A DNA stretch of 64,000 nucleotides, taken from the NCBI GenBank assembly GCA_035772405.1, contig JAYKKM010000376.1, forward strand, positions 103,501 to 167,500. Direction: 5' to 3'. Positions within the stretch are counted from its first letter, which is position 1, and each line of letters opens with the position of its first letter. Both the position numbers and the translations under genes were made by a program. The DNA comes from Chrysogorgia sp. JL179-B06. Its lineage: Eukaryota > Cnidaria > Anthozoa > Scleralcyonacea > Chrysogorgiidae. The notes below the pieces were generated by a model. It did not search any database and was not told where the DNA came from. It was given only the letters and a program-made list of their open reading frames with translations. Below are positions 33,831 to 46,592 of the stretch, piece by piece.

Positions 33831-35109
33831 GTTATCGATCTATATAGTAAAATACCTATTGATTCATTAAATAAGATCTTTCACTGTTATATTTTTTATA
33901 AATACCAATGAAGTTTAAATTTGTTGATGAAAAATGAAGTTTATTTCTGTAGAATTATTAATAATTAACTCCAATATTGGATTTAATACAGCACTTCGTT
34001 GGAGCTAAAATAACTTCTAAATGTTTAAGAATTATATTGTGAAGTTACTTTACTCCAACGCTGGAGTAAAAGCAACTCTTTTGACGTGTTAAACATCTCT
34101 AAAAAAACGCGATTACAAAATTAAAACAACTTCTCTATTCTGTTGTGTTCATATTGTTGTTATATTATTCCGGACATTGACACCTATAAATGCAACTAGG
34201 AACAGTCCTAAACCAGCTAAGTCTGCTAATTTAGAATATCTATAGCCGTACATCCGTATATTATCCATATGAGAAGATACATCGAGGCGCAGACGAGTGG
34301 ACTACCGGCTATAGAACACGAGGGCGAGTTGTCTAATTGTTTTTAGTATAAACCAACTATAGACAAACTATATTCTTTCAAAGAAACAAACTGAAACTCT
34401 GTTGAATATTTCAATGAAATATTTTATTGAAGCTGACTAAAGGAAAACATGACTGCTTAACTTAGCGGAGCGTACAGATGACGTATATTGTCGTCCTCAT
34501 TTAGTATTAAATCTATTAAGTCCAAAAGACAGTAACATGACGTCGTCTTCGTTCTACACAGACGTCATGACTGACAGCGTATATTTTTACGTTCTGAAGA
34601 GAACGTTGATCAACTGCTAGAACGTGATCATGAGTAACGCAAGTTAGTAAAGTTAAACGCTGACGCACCGATTAGATGGCGTTCTTCAGAATTGAAACTT
34701 TGAAGCAAGTTAGAACTAGAAAAAATGTACTATTTTATTTCTACATGTATAATGGTTTGTGGCTTGATTGAGCTATACAATTCAGACTTATTATTTAAAT
34801 TGTAACCGCTGTAAGTTTTTAGTCCTCCATTGGGATTTCAAATCCTTTATTATATTTGTGTTTAATGATTATTTTATTGAAAGATAGGCCATTTGTGATT
34901 TTCCGGTTGCCGCCGTACAGTAGGTGAAGCAAGAACGCCACGTTCTCCATTGAGAGCAACTTTTCGTCTCAATTTTACGACTACGTCGAGAACACAAATA
35001 TCGTTTGATTCTACTTAACATTATAGTGACTAGAATAACTCAGTGGGTACAAGAAAGCGAAAGTCAAAAATAAACTAATTCCCCGCCATGCACGTATTTT
35101 TTGTTGACG
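33831..35109. other. No gene recognised
   Basis: AT-rich unique-looking sequence. No frame longer than about 60 codons with recognisable content, and no clear transposon ends. Confidence 0.55.
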
Positions 35110-35405
35110 TTATATAGTTCGTATCATAATTGTGTAAATATTGGTATATAATACATGATCAATCACAAAATACACTAAACAAAGAATAGCAAGTCATCGC
35201 TGATCAAATGATGCATGAAAAAGGTTCACATTAAAGGTAAACATTCGCATTTCACCTTTACTCAAAATCAAACTCAGGCTCACATGATAAGTTGTGGTTA
35301 AGATCGACATGGACAGTATAATGAAGATCAGAACACATATTATACACAGTTGTATGCTTGCGTCATGATTTCAAAAAACAATATTCTCATGCAATTGACA
35401 AGAGA
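35110..35405. repeat. Duplicated block, copy 2 (partner 31,800-32,130)
   Basis: Direct, diverged copy of the block at 31,800, followed by a (TA)n tract (35,529-35,594) and a hammerhead-bearing terminal repeat. Confidence 0.7.
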
Positions 35406-35525
35406 AAATAAATTATATATAAATATAATAATTAAGGTATTATCATGACGTATCTAACAAGTTCATCAGTATCGGTTGCGAAAGCAGAAAAGAAAGCAGA
35501 CATTATATGTGATAAATATAAAAAC

Positions 35526-35595
<70 letters not shown>

Positions 35596-35638
35596 CAAAG
35601 CGAAAAGGTGGTAAACTGCCAAGAATTTAGTGACGAAA

Positions 35639-35673
35639 TACTGACGTTTCGAGCGGAGCCGTTCATCAGAGTA
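35639..35673 (-). ncRNA. Hammerhead-like motif (extra-A type)
   Basis: Minus strand: UACU/AGUA stem I, CUGAUGA, extra A, stem II CGGC/GCUC (weakened by a C-C mismatch), GAA, ACGU, GUC triplet. Confidence 0.55.
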
Positions 35674-36307
35674 AGACTAGATGAAATAAAATAAATAGGG
35701 CTTATATATATATGCCAAAAGGGTGTCACAAGTAGAAAGTAGCCAATCAAATGCACGGGAGATAAACAAACTAATAATTGATGAGATGCGAAAATTTAAA
35801 TCATTTGCTATTTTTACAGTTGATCAGCAAACAGACTGAGGGGGAGGGAGAAATGACAGGTCCAATATCCAAGGGGATTTAGGCGATAATATATTAGCAG
35901 TAAGAAACAAAAACTTGAAAAGGAATGAAAGTGCATAAGCTAATAATAAAAAGTTCCAAGCAAACTAAAATAACAAAAAACTTGTTGGAAATTAAATAAA
36001 AGAAAAACGTTCGTTAAGACCAAGAGGATGTATGAGATGCTTAATTCTCTTGCCGTTTGCGGTTATCGTTACCACCTGAGATGGGAAGGATGGCACAGAC
36101 TTTCATGTCTGAAACCAAAGAGCCCGCCATTTCAACAAATATAGCCCGCCATTTCAACAAAATTTCAACAAATTTCAACAAATAGCCCGCCATTTCAACA
36201 GCTCCAACCATTTGGTCTGTAATCTGATCAACCGTAAAAATAGCAAATGTTGTGACACCCTTTTGGCATATATATATAAGCCCTATTTATTTTATTTCAT
36301 CTCGTCT

Positions 36308-36342
36308 TACTCTGATGAAGGGCTCCGCTCGAAACGTCAGTA
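36308..36342 (+). ncRNA. Hammerhead-like motif (extra-A type)
   Basis: UACU (36,308-36,311), CUGAUGA (36,312-36,318), extra A, GGGC-UCC-GCUC, GAA (36,331-36,333), ACGU, C17 at 36,338, AGUA. Stem I, core and stem III are intact. Confidence 0.62.
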
Positions 36343-36418
36343 TTTCGTCATTAAATTCTTGGCAGTTTACCACCTTTTCGCTTTGCTATATATTCAAAAC
36401 ACTGTCTACGCAGCACTC

Positions 36419-37672
<1,254 letters not shown>

Positions 37673-37701
37673 ATAAGCGGTCATCCCTTTCGATATTGTC
37701 A

Positions 37702-37742
37702 CTGCCTGAAGATTCTTTTACAGATGAAACAAGTTGTAGCAG
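37702..37742 (+). ncRNA. Hammerhead-like motif in the Penelope 3' region
   Basis: CUGC (37,702-37,705) pairs with GCAG (37,739-37,742) as stem I. CUGAAGA (37,706-37,712) fits CUGANGA. Stem II UCU/AGA carries a U-U at 10.1-11.1. GAA is at 37,726-37,728, stem III ACA-AGU-UGU, A17 in GUA. It lies 30 bp after the stop codon of the GIY-YIG frame. Confidence 0.6.
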
Positions 37743-37834
37743 ACCAGTTTTGAGGTAAGCGAAAATCTATTATTTGCTCTAACTATATGTTGTTGAGCAC
37801 TCTTTGCATTTCGTAGACCAAAACCTACACGTAT

Positions 37835-38118
37835 ATATATATATATATATATATACAGAACTCGTGACTATAGGCTCTCGGCAACGGCTTCCGTAGCTCA
37901 GTGGTCAGAGCACTGCACTAGCGTCGCAGACTCGCGGGTTCAATTCCAGCCGGGAGGCCTTGAAGTTGCATTTTTCGCAACTGGTCCCGGTTTGGTCTTA
38001 AAATGTATATATTGCAACACTCGAAATTTTCCTTCACGACAAATCCTTATGAACATGTAGTTTAATCGAGTGAAATGCCAAATATTACCTATATAATATA
38101 TATATATATATATATAAG

Positions 38119-38189
<71 letters not shown>

Positions 38190-38235
38190 TAATATTTGGC
38201 ATTTCACTCGATGAACTGCTACACAAATCCTTACA

Positions 38236-38308
<73 letters not shown>
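37835..38308. repeat. Three (TA)n tracts enclosing tRNA-unit copies
   Basis: TA tracts at 37,835-37,855, 38,089-38,187 and 38,238-38,308. Between the first two is one diverged 240-bp copy of the tRNA-containing unit; between the second and third is a 50-bp inverted fragment of the same unit's end (ATTTGGCATTTCACTCGAT). Confidence 0.9.
37886..37959 (+). tRNA. tRNA-Ala-like sequence (anticodon AGC), diverged copy
   Basis: Same A box and B box as the array at 26 kb, but the anticodon loop is CTAGCGT (AGC, the standard eukaryotic alanine anticodon) and the 3' acceptor side differs. The anticodon stem has one mismatch. It is probably an older member of the tRNA-derived family. Confidence 0.6.
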
Positions 38309-38314
<6 letters not shown>

Positions 38315-39040
38315 CATATTGCATATCGCAAATCACTTCCACTTAAAGCCGTTTATATCATGCTAAACTCCTGGTGGTGGTCTTAATTTGTATCTATTAA
38401 TCATTTAAACATTTAACTAAATTCGCATGCATGCTAGCAATGTTACATTGTATGTTACAGACACACGAACAAGGTCTTAAAGGCTAATTTAAATGAATAT
38501 AAAATAATATTTAATTTGGGTGCCATTATGACAGAGGTCTATGTCATATTTACCTGAATGCTCTCTATTATATATTCCTTACATCCATTTGGTTGAGCAG
38601 CAGCACAATAAAGGTGCATTTATAGGCAGGTCCTTGATTGATAGCAGCAATGTTTTTATTAACTAGCTCAATGACCAAGTATTAACCAGTCAAATTATAG
38701 CTGCATGTTATTATTATTATTATTATAATTATTTCATCACAAAGGAAATGCATTTGCTATGTATTTGTCTATGTATTTGTCAAATAATGCACTCAAACAT
38801 TTGACAAAAGAAGATCCAATAAAGGCTATTGTTGCAGAAGCTCACAATAATGCTTCTGCCAATTTTCCTCATTTCTATGTCACTATCAAGTTCCATTAAA
38901 CTTCCTTAGATGTGTCATGTGTGAAGTTGATTGTCCAGGTTGTTGTAGTCTTGAGAAAGAATGTTGTTGGCTATGCTATGTTTCTATTAAGCTACAGTAT
39001 ATATTGTTAATTTTTATTCAAATGAACATGTTCCTTACCA
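38309..39040. other. No gene recognised
   Basis: AT-rich sequence with a short (ATT)n at 38,710-38,725 and a local TATTTGTC duplication near 38,765. No supported coding or element ends. Confidence 0.55.
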
Positions 39041-39480
39041 CTATTTGGCTGCTGTACTAAGATGATTTTGAGCTGCTTTTTCTGCCCAACCACTTTTTGG
39101 CTGAGCAGCTGTCTCAAGATGATTTTGAATTGCTTTCCCTCCTGATCACTACAGTGTATTTGACTGCTGTACTATATTAATGACTTTGAACTGGTTTTTT
39201 CTCCTAACCACTGTCTTAAGAAGATTTTGAACTGCTTTTGCTTACTGACCACTATTTGGCTGTTGTATATAACTGTTATTCTGCTGCTGTATCAAGATGA
39301 TTTTCAATTAAATAACTTTCCTAACTGTCATTCTGCTGCTGTATCAAGATGATTTTGAACTACATGTAAATAACTTTCCTAAATACTATCCTCATGCTGC
39401 TGTATCATGATGATTTTAAATTAAATATCTTCCCTTGCTACTATGCTGCTGTTGCAGCACCAAGCTGATGATTTGAAACT
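39041..39480. repeat. Degenerate tandem repeat with GCTGCTGTA...GATGATTTTGAA core
   Basis: About seven irregular units of roughly 55-70 bp containing CTGCTGTAYYAAGATGATTTT and TGAACTGCTTTT. Unit length and sequence vary, so the array is old. Confidence 0.8.
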
Positions 39481-39939
39481 GATTATTCTGTACCTGTGCA
39501 GTGAAAGGTGAAATGCGCATGACTACAGGAGAACCTTTTTCTAGTACTGTTTCAGACATTTGATCAGAGATGTCTTGCTGTTCTTTGTTTAGTATAATTT
39601 GTGATTGATCATGATGTATTATACAGTATTTACACAATAATGATACGAACTATATACAACGACAAAAAAATATTCAAGGCATGCAGGAAACCTTCAGTTG
39701 TATGTTTTAACGTTGCGTATTGCTATTTGTTTTTTAAAAAGCTTCTACTTGTAATGGCGAGCATTCAATCACACCAAAAAACAGAATATTGCCAAACAAC
39801 GTCAATAAACAATGGGGGGCAAATAAATTATTTTTGATTCCTGCAATAATATGCATGTTGATAAGTTTGCAATTGTCACGATAACAAAGATTTTTAAGGC
39901 AATCACTCTCAGGAACTTGAAGAAGACCCGAAAATAACA

Positions 39940-40339
39940 CAGGAAAAGGGAATCACGTAAGCAAAATGAAGGGAAGCTTTTTGCCACGATAAAAAATATA
40001 TTATTCGTTGAAGATCTTAACGGAATTTATAATATTACGTATGTCATTTGACGTTGTTTCGGACGATGTGCCCCAGCAACTGCTGATGAATAGGGATCGT
40101 TTTTTCCATATATGTGTTTGACTATATTAAATCCTCTCTAATATTAATTATTATTCTTAAAGCCCTCTGATACAAGAAGTTGTGTATCTCTTCGCTACTT
40201 TGGGAAGAGCGCTCGAGAGGCCTTGATCCACGTTATGGTCAGATAAGTACGATGTCTGCCTGTTGGTTTCAAGTGAAAGCAGCGAATTTAATATGTATAT
40301 CTGAAAAAATCTCTGACTGTTCTGACCGTGTCTCATTAG

Positions 40340-40385
<46 letters not shown>

Positions 40386-41020
40386 ATAGACAGTGTTTTA
40401 TTGATGATTCCGCCACTAATAAAACTCAGTGGTAATCACACATGGTGCGATTATTTATGGTAATCACATGTGTTGATTATCGTGTTTAAAAATGTTTGTA
40501 AAATCGCATTACGCTCTTGTGCTCTATTTTTGTTGATTATATAGTAAACAGAAAAATACATGGATGCTTGGAAATATGAAATTTATTTCTCGTGTTGATC
40601 AGGATATCTCACTCTTTCGCTGTGGCTCACTCGTTCGATATCCTGGTCAACACTCGAAATAAATTTCATATTTCTGTACATGCATGTATTATTCTCTATA
40701 TATATTGTTACCGAAAATGTCAAGTGATTACACTCAGTTTTCATTTCACTTTACTTTTCAGTCTCTGGCGGAAGTCGTTCGTTCGAAACCTTATAGCCAC
40801 CTACACCTACCAACTTGTTTTACTGACTACGCAGCACAACATAATTATATAGATTACTGAGGTGTTTGTTGTGGAGGTGTGCCATCAAAAGGAGATGTGG
40901 TTAAAATTGCTGACTGATAGTTTGACTTTTTTAGGCCAGTTGTATCCGGGAAGTAAGGAAGCATTCTGGGCCTCGTTGTTTCAATGACGTAAAACTCGCA
41001 CAAATAATGACATTATTTAC
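39940..41020. repeat. Diverged Penelope-type terminal region, copy B (partner 33,180-33,830)
   Basis: Collinear with copy A but enlarged by a (TA)n tract (40,341-40,380) and a hairpin (40,570-40,675). A decayed hammerhead-like stretch (CTCTGGCGGAAGTCG...CGTTCGAAAC) lies at 40,762-40,793. Confidence 0.55.
40572..40674. repeat. Hairpin, about 45-bp arms
   Basis: GAAATATGAAATTTATTTC and GTTGATCAGGATATC in the left arm are mirrored by GATATCCTGGTCAAC and GAAATAAATTTCATATTTC on the right, with a short GC-containing loop. It resembles a small MITE; no TSD identified. Confidence 0.8.
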
Positions 41021-41258
41021 GCTAACGCTAGTACTAATGGCAGTATTGCGAATGAATATATTTTTCGCTTCTTTGCACCTTGCAATTAATAATTTAGGAT
41101 GTTTAATAAACTTCTCGGGAGGATATTTATTAAACTTCTCATAAGAAAAACAAATATTATATAAAATTTCACCAACTAGTTATAGACGAGAGATGTGTTG
41201 AAGATCGTAAACATATTTCAGGATACGCATCGTATGTGCATGAATGATGATTGGTATG

Positions 41259-42361
41259 CAGGGACGTGGCGAAGGAATCACGATTGGGGGGGGTGTCATA
41301 TGATAGTGACCAACTTTTTGCGAAATCGCCAATATGCGATATCTACTGCTCAGCGGCGGTTCGCGTAAAAGTATCCAAAATGTCTCCAAAATATAAAATA
41401 AGTAATTCAAAATGGCTGCCGAACTGGCAACAGAGTAATGTCTCGATCAATTCCAAGCGTGACCATCCCCCCCCCCCCCCCGGGCGTTTGACAGGCATTT
41501 GACATTTATGCATTAGAGCATTGCAAATGCCCCACCGTTGGGTCAACATAATCATGCAAAATCCCCACAGAGGAGTCGTAAAATTGATGCAAATGCCCCA
41601 CCCATGGGATTATAATAAACGTTTTTTATAATAAAAGTATTAAGCATTGAGCCAGGAAGCCACAAACGGCACACCTTTCCCCTGAAAATCTTTCAAATTT
41701 TTTCTTATGTCTCGATCAATTCCAAGTGTGGCCATTTTCGGATGGTCACACTTGGAATTGATCGAGACATAAGTCAGTGAGAAATTTAGAAAGGATAAAA
41801 ATATGACCTTTTTTAAGAAGTTTTTAGTTGGGTTTGGCAAGGGTTTATGTTCAAACGAGTTTAATAAATGCGTTGACAAGCGTATGTCAGTATGTGAATA
41901 ATTTGAGCTGGCCGCTTCTAAAATGATGAAATTAGACTAATATTAACATGCATCACAACATTAAATTGCACAACTGACATGCATTTGTAAATTGCCAAAT
42001 GACATGCGAGCTTGTGTCCTTCAAACAATTGAGCCTCGAATTTCAATGGTCTGCGGTCTCCCGTCTCCAGATCGGAAATACTTCACTACGGAATACATTA
42101 ACTGTACTCACTTAAATACAATTTTTGCTGGGGATGTTTGAGCGCTATTGACCAACTGTTGACCGACAATTGATAAAAAAATAAATTTTATTGACCAACT
42201 GTTGACCGACAATTCATAAAAAAAACAAATTTTAGCTTTTTTTTCTGTCTCACCATTTTTATTTTGGCCAGCAGCAATCCCTTGTGTGACCAACTTTTTG
42301 CTATTTAAAATTATTGGGGGGGTGTCGCACCCCCCCACACCCCCCAGTCGCCACGCCCCTG
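41259..42361. mobile_element. hAT-type nonautonomous element with perfect 8-bp TSD
   Basis: TTGGTATG at 41,251-41,258 is repeated at 42,362-42,369. Termini CAGGGACGTGGCGA and TCGCCACGCCCCTG are near-perfect inverses. The interior has C- and G-runs, a 32-bp-arm hairpin centred near 41,738 (GTCTCGATCAATTCCAAGTG; its word recurs at 41,436) and a 45-bp direct duplication (TATTGACCAACTGTTGACCG at 42,147 and 42,189). No transposase. Confidence 0.93.
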
Positions 42362-42369
42362 TTGGTATG

Positions 42370-43620
42370 TCTTATAATTTATATTTCATTTAGCGCTGTG
42401 GCAATGACAATATGCACAATCTTACTAGTCAAGAACATGTTGTCGGCGTTGTCATATCTGTAAAATAAAATTATGTATAAATACTTTTTCGCTTCAAAAC
42501 ACCATGCTGACACATTGAGTCGATTTTACCAAGGTATAGTGCTCGTTTCGACACTAAATAATCGTGATTGGAGGAGAAAGAGGAATCTCTGTATTGGAGG
42601 AGACGGAACGTCTGTGATGACATATGTTGAAATTATGAAGACGTGGTCTAAAGTGACCGACTAACAGTTGTAAGAATGGTTGTAACAAAGAGGGGCTTTT
42701 CGTCACTTTCACTAGTTTACTCCAGCATTGCTGTGAAAACAATATTTTGAAAAGATTAAAAGCTTCGCAATATCTTTCCGGAACATGCCGAAAGTAGTTT
42801 CAGCGAACAATTTTAAAAAATCAGGATTCATATGGGGGGGGGGGGGGGGTGGGGCTGAAAAGGGCGTGGCCATCAAAAAGTAGTGACCGCAATTCTAAGG
42901 GGCCGGGGTATGCCCATAGTAATGTTTCTCAGTTCATTTTGCGGCAGGCATAGTTCAAATTTTATATGAAAATGAAGAATTACATCAACATACTTTGCTA
43001 ACCTGGAGGATTTAATGCTAATTTTTTAGCAAACGAAGGCTCTGGGATAAACCGGAAGTGTTTTGATTGGTTAGCTAAGGTTGCCTTTAATTTCGTTCAA
43101 ACGGTACTGTACTTCGTTCTTATGGGCAGAGTTTATACCAAAAAAGTTATCTTCGTCAAACTTTTAGTCGTGTCGCGTTTCCAGAAAAGCTCCACGTTTA
43201 AATGGATTGACATTCTACGCAAAATGCAAGAAAGAGCGCCTGGTCTAACGTTAAAGAAGACTCTCAAGTCGCATAATTTATGAGTCGTATTATCCAGAGA
43301 GTTATCCATGATGCAAAAAATTGCCTCAGTTATTCTTGGCTCAGGAAATGCGACCAAAAAGTATTTTGATTTCTCCAACTAAATCATCGGACGTAGTGTT
43401 TATATTGCAGAACAGAAACGAGAACACAAGCCATCGAGAATCAAAACAAAGATTGTTCAAAGATTTTCCCACGCCTCACGAACGCCGCGTAAACTTGTAT
43501 ATAGCGTCAGGTGTGTCATGGTCGTTTATAAAAAGATGTTACCGTTAATTTTTGTGCTGTCAAGTCTTTTATTGTTTGAAGTTTCAACAATCAGCCAACA
43601 CCTATTAGTAAATACACTGA
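42370..43620. other. No gene recognised; G-run fragment
   Basis: A G-tract and GGGGCTGAAAAGGGCGTGGCC at 42,835-42,872 look like the end of another hAT-type nonautonomous copy. The rest shows only short frames without recognisable domains. Confidence 0.5.
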
Positions 43621-43626
43621 TGCACT

Positions 43627-44025
43627 GAATTTATGTAACTCGCGGCAATGAAATCAAAAAGGTTCAAAAAGTTTGATAAACACTGCATCAGTGTAGCCTC
43701 CTCCACAGGCAACTCTGTGGCTTCTTTTTCCGATCAGTCAAATCTTCCAAGGCCGTGTTGGCCATTTTCGGCCATTATTTTGAAATCCCAATACTCCTGT
43801 TCGTGTCGGACAAATCCCTTGCTGTCCCCTATTCGTCGACCAATCCCTTCACAATCCCTATACTTCCCTGCAATTCCAGCCAAAACATTGCTTGTACAGC
43901 CTTGGAAGCGATTTGACTCGGAAAAAAGAAGCCACAGAGTTGCCTGCGGAGGAGGTTACACTGATGCAGTGTTTATCGACCTTTTCGAACCTTTTTGATT
44001 TCATTGCCGCGAGTTACATAAATTC
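43627..44025. mobile_element. Foldback element with about 115-bp arms
   Basis: GAATTTATGTAACTCGCGGC at 43,627 is exactly inverted at 44,006-44,025. The arms continue through CACTGCATCAGTGTA and AGGCAACTCTGTGGCTTC. The 116-codon frame across it reads arm-loop-arm and is not a gene. TSD not evident. Confidence 0.85.
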
Positions 44026-44818
44026 TAACATCATATTCTTTTCTGTCCCAAATCCCAATTGGTTGCTAATTTAAACACCAAACAATTTTTTTCACCTCTG
44101 AAGAGATCCTCGAGAGTTATTAACGTGTCTATAGGGAATATTCTTGCCGATAACATTGACCTCGGTCTGGATAATTATTGCTAGTATCAACCAATTAGTG
44201 GTCTATTACAAATTCGGCATTCTGATTGACTGAGCTACTCACTGTCTATTGGTGATAGACGGTGAGTAGCGTTAACCCAATCACAAATCTTCTTATGCTG
44301 GAATATTCCTATCCTGACCAGAAGCCACGACATATTCAAGCTGCACGGCCAAACCTGGAATCTAGTCCAAACATGGCCTCCGCTAAAATTTACCCGAAAG
44401 TAATGGCAAATTGTTCAGTTTGACATTTTCGAATAAGAAAATGAATTCGCTTATGCCTATGGAGTATATCTACACCAAATGTGAAGCAAAGTAATTACAA
44501 TCTCGTTTTTTGTGAGCGATTGTTTATCATGTGCCATCGAGCAACTCTACATTTTGAATGGGGAGACTTCTACAAACAAAAAGGTAAAACTATCTGAAAA
44601 TTTGGAACAATGTTTGATAAAACTTTTTTACGTTAAAGAAAGGTTGTTTATGGTTGATACTAAAACAATTAGACAACTCGCCCTCGAAGTTGACTATCTG
44701 CTCGTAGACAACTCGGGCTCGTTAAAATATCATGTGTAAGCTGAATCCCATAATTGTTTTATTATAGATAACGATTCGATAACATTACAGAAAAAATCGT
44801 TCGCCTTTTAAATGCATA
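44026..44818. other. No gene recognised; hairpin and a short ORF
   Basis: A hairpin GCTACTCACTGTCTAT/ATAGACGGTGAGTAGC lies at 44,235-44,271. A 75-codon plus-strand frame (44,512-44,739) encodes a cysteine- and leucine-containing peptide with no recognised domain; it begins TTG, not ATG, and is weakly supported. Confidence 0.45.
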
Positions 44819-44946
44819 TTAGCGGTCACATTGTGCGGCGATAACGATGAAATTATTGTTGAACGATAATTATAGCGGTTTTACGAATGTACGATAACGA
44901 TACAATTTTTAGCCAATCAAACCGCTAGTATTTTGTAAACTAACTA

Positions 44947-45618
44947 CAGTCAACTCTCGCCTTGCGGACACCCCGCCATTAAGGACAGTTGGTAAATCCC
45001 CGGCTGAAACTACTATGAAATGTATTGAAATAACTCTCGCTATTACGGACTCTCGCTATTACGGACTCTCGCTATTACGGAATTGCGGACACAACGGACA
45101 CCTTGGACGTTTTTTTCTCTCGAGACATGAAAGTGAATGACTTAAATGTATATCTTGCTATTTGTCAGCGGAAGTACTTTGAAGATTCCGTTCGTCATCA
45201 TTTCTGTTAGCCTGCGTAGACATTTCTGTCGACAAAAATGACAAACAGAAAATATAAAGTAAGCGAGAATTATGCCGTGAGTGAAAGATCACACCAAAGC
45301 ACGCTAGAGAGGTACTTCATCACAGAATAAGTGTAAATTTACTGAGTTTTGTTACTGCACCTTCACAGTGAAGGAAAGAAAAGACATTTGATACTGATTC
45401 ATGTTACCGTTGTATTTTTGGTTTTGGAATAAAAAAATATTTGAATACAACTTTTTGATCTGTATTTTGACTTGTACTGTGTAATACATTGTAGTGACAT
45501 TTTACAACCTGAAATCGGGATATTTTCATCGCATCCCGCGGCTATTGCGGACTCTCGCTATTACGGACACCAAACGACGACTGTACCCCAGGGTGTCCGC
45601 TATAACGAGAGTTGACTG
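44947..45618. mobile_element. pogo/Tigger-like internal-deletion derivative
   Basis: Flanked by TA at 44,945-44,946 and 45,619-45,620. Termini CAGTCAACTCTCGCC and its inverse AACGAGAGTTGACTG are typical of pogo/Tigger. TCTCGCTATTACGGAC is repeated in both arms. A short frame at 45,237-45,329 ends in STLERYFITE then a stop, resembling the C-terminal tail of Tigger transposases, so this is a deleted autonomous copy. Confidence 0.85.
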
Positions 45619-45666
45619 TACTCGAAGTCCACAATGACCCTGTGAAGCTTTCATTACCTGAAATGT

Positions 45667-45933
45667 ATGGACGAAGAACGTCTCATTCTCGAAGTGGAAA
45701 AGAATGCTGTGTTATATGACAAAACACATCCGATGTTTAAAGACGCTCGTAAGAAGGACATTTGGAATACAATCGGGGAGATTTGTATTCACAACCACTT
45801 CGTCTGTTTCAAACGCGTGCGCAACTTGCCAATATTCACGAATTACTTGTTGAAACAACTATATAAACATAGTCATTTCCCCTATTTATTCAATACTATT
45901 TGTGTTCAAACTATATTTACATCAGAATTTTGA
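45667..45933 (+). pseudogene. MADF-domain peptide (truncated)
   Basis: MDEERLILEVEKNAVLYDKT followed by FKDARKKDIWNTIGEI matches the first half of the MADF (Adf-1-like Myb/SANT) DNA-binding domain: acidic start, LI..V....LYD..H..FKD...K...W..IG. After about 45 residues the match is lost, so the domain is cut short or continues after a lost intron. Probably the DNA-binding protein of the Harbinger element around it. Confidence 0.7.
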
Positions 45934-46097
45934 AAGCAAAGCGAAATTTATTCAAAATGTACGCGCGAGCGCGCCTATTATGAGGGGAGTCTGGGAACGT
46001 GTTTTTCCGTCGCTACAATGAGACCACGAGAATATCATTATCGTTCATCGCCATCGTTTTCGTTTATCGTTATCGGATGGAGTGTGACCAGCAGTTA

Positions 46098-46587
46098 AAT
46101 GTAGAAGCCTTTAGGGAGTTTAGGAAGTAAGCCACGCAATGACAATTACGTCACTTGCAGACAATTTTTGATATTTTGTCTAGGTGGCAAGATATCAAGA
46201 ATTGTCTGTAGGCTTTTAGCCAATCACAATTGAGATTGTATGAGTATTGTATAATAATAGTATATATTATAGAGGTCTGTTGAGGTTATTTCGAAAAAGC
46301 AAATGGCAGTTGTAAGTTTAAATAGAATACTTACAGTTAGCTGACCAAAAAATATAATCTTCCAGTGCATGTTCGACAGAGTTTACAGCGTTTTCAATAG
46401 GAACATCCCCTGATTTTTATCATTTTAAAGGAATGGATCCATTTTAGAAACAAGAAAGTAAACTTCAGTGAAAATGAACGAGACACTTACCGGTTGGAGA
46501 GAGTAACATATTTCGACAAGAATTACATTTCTTCATACAAGTATAGTTTGTTTTTATTTTCCTTTCCCCCTGCAATGTTTTGTCCTG
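46098..46587. other. No gene recognised
   Basis: AT-rich flank between the Harbinger remnant and the LTR retrotransposon. TAGGCTTTTAGCCAATCAC-type words near 46,210 may belong to an old MITE. Confidence 0.5.
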
Positions 46588-46592
46588 GAGTA

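Larger units (their letters stand above)
35582..36397. mobile_element. Inverted pair of hammerhead-bearing Penelope terminal repeats
   Basis: Left arm (35,590-35,740) and right arm (36,247-36,390) share the AAAGGTGGTAAACTGCCAAG block, a hammerhead, an ATAAATAGGGCTTATATAT block and CCAAAAGGGTGTCACA, inverted. The 500-bp centre has AACGTTCGTTAAG (also near 63,800) and a triple AGCCCGCCATTTCAACAAAT repeat (36,121-36,200). (TA)n tracts bound both sides. Confidence 0.75.
44822..46094. mobile_element. Harbinger-like remnant with MADF ORF, interrupted by a Tigger element
   Basis: TTA at 44,819-44,821 and 46,095-46,097 flank ends GCGGTCACA and TGTGACCAGC. Inside both, CGATAACGAT blocks are inverted. 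A 3-bp TTA duplication plus a MADF-type ORF fits PIF/Harbinger, whose second protein is a Myb/SANT-like DNA binder. The 672-bp pogo/Tigger copy at 44,947 was inserted later. Confidence 0.62.

Noticed and set aside
43648..43998. 116-codon frame
   Set aside because: It runs arm-loop-arm through a foldback; no domain.
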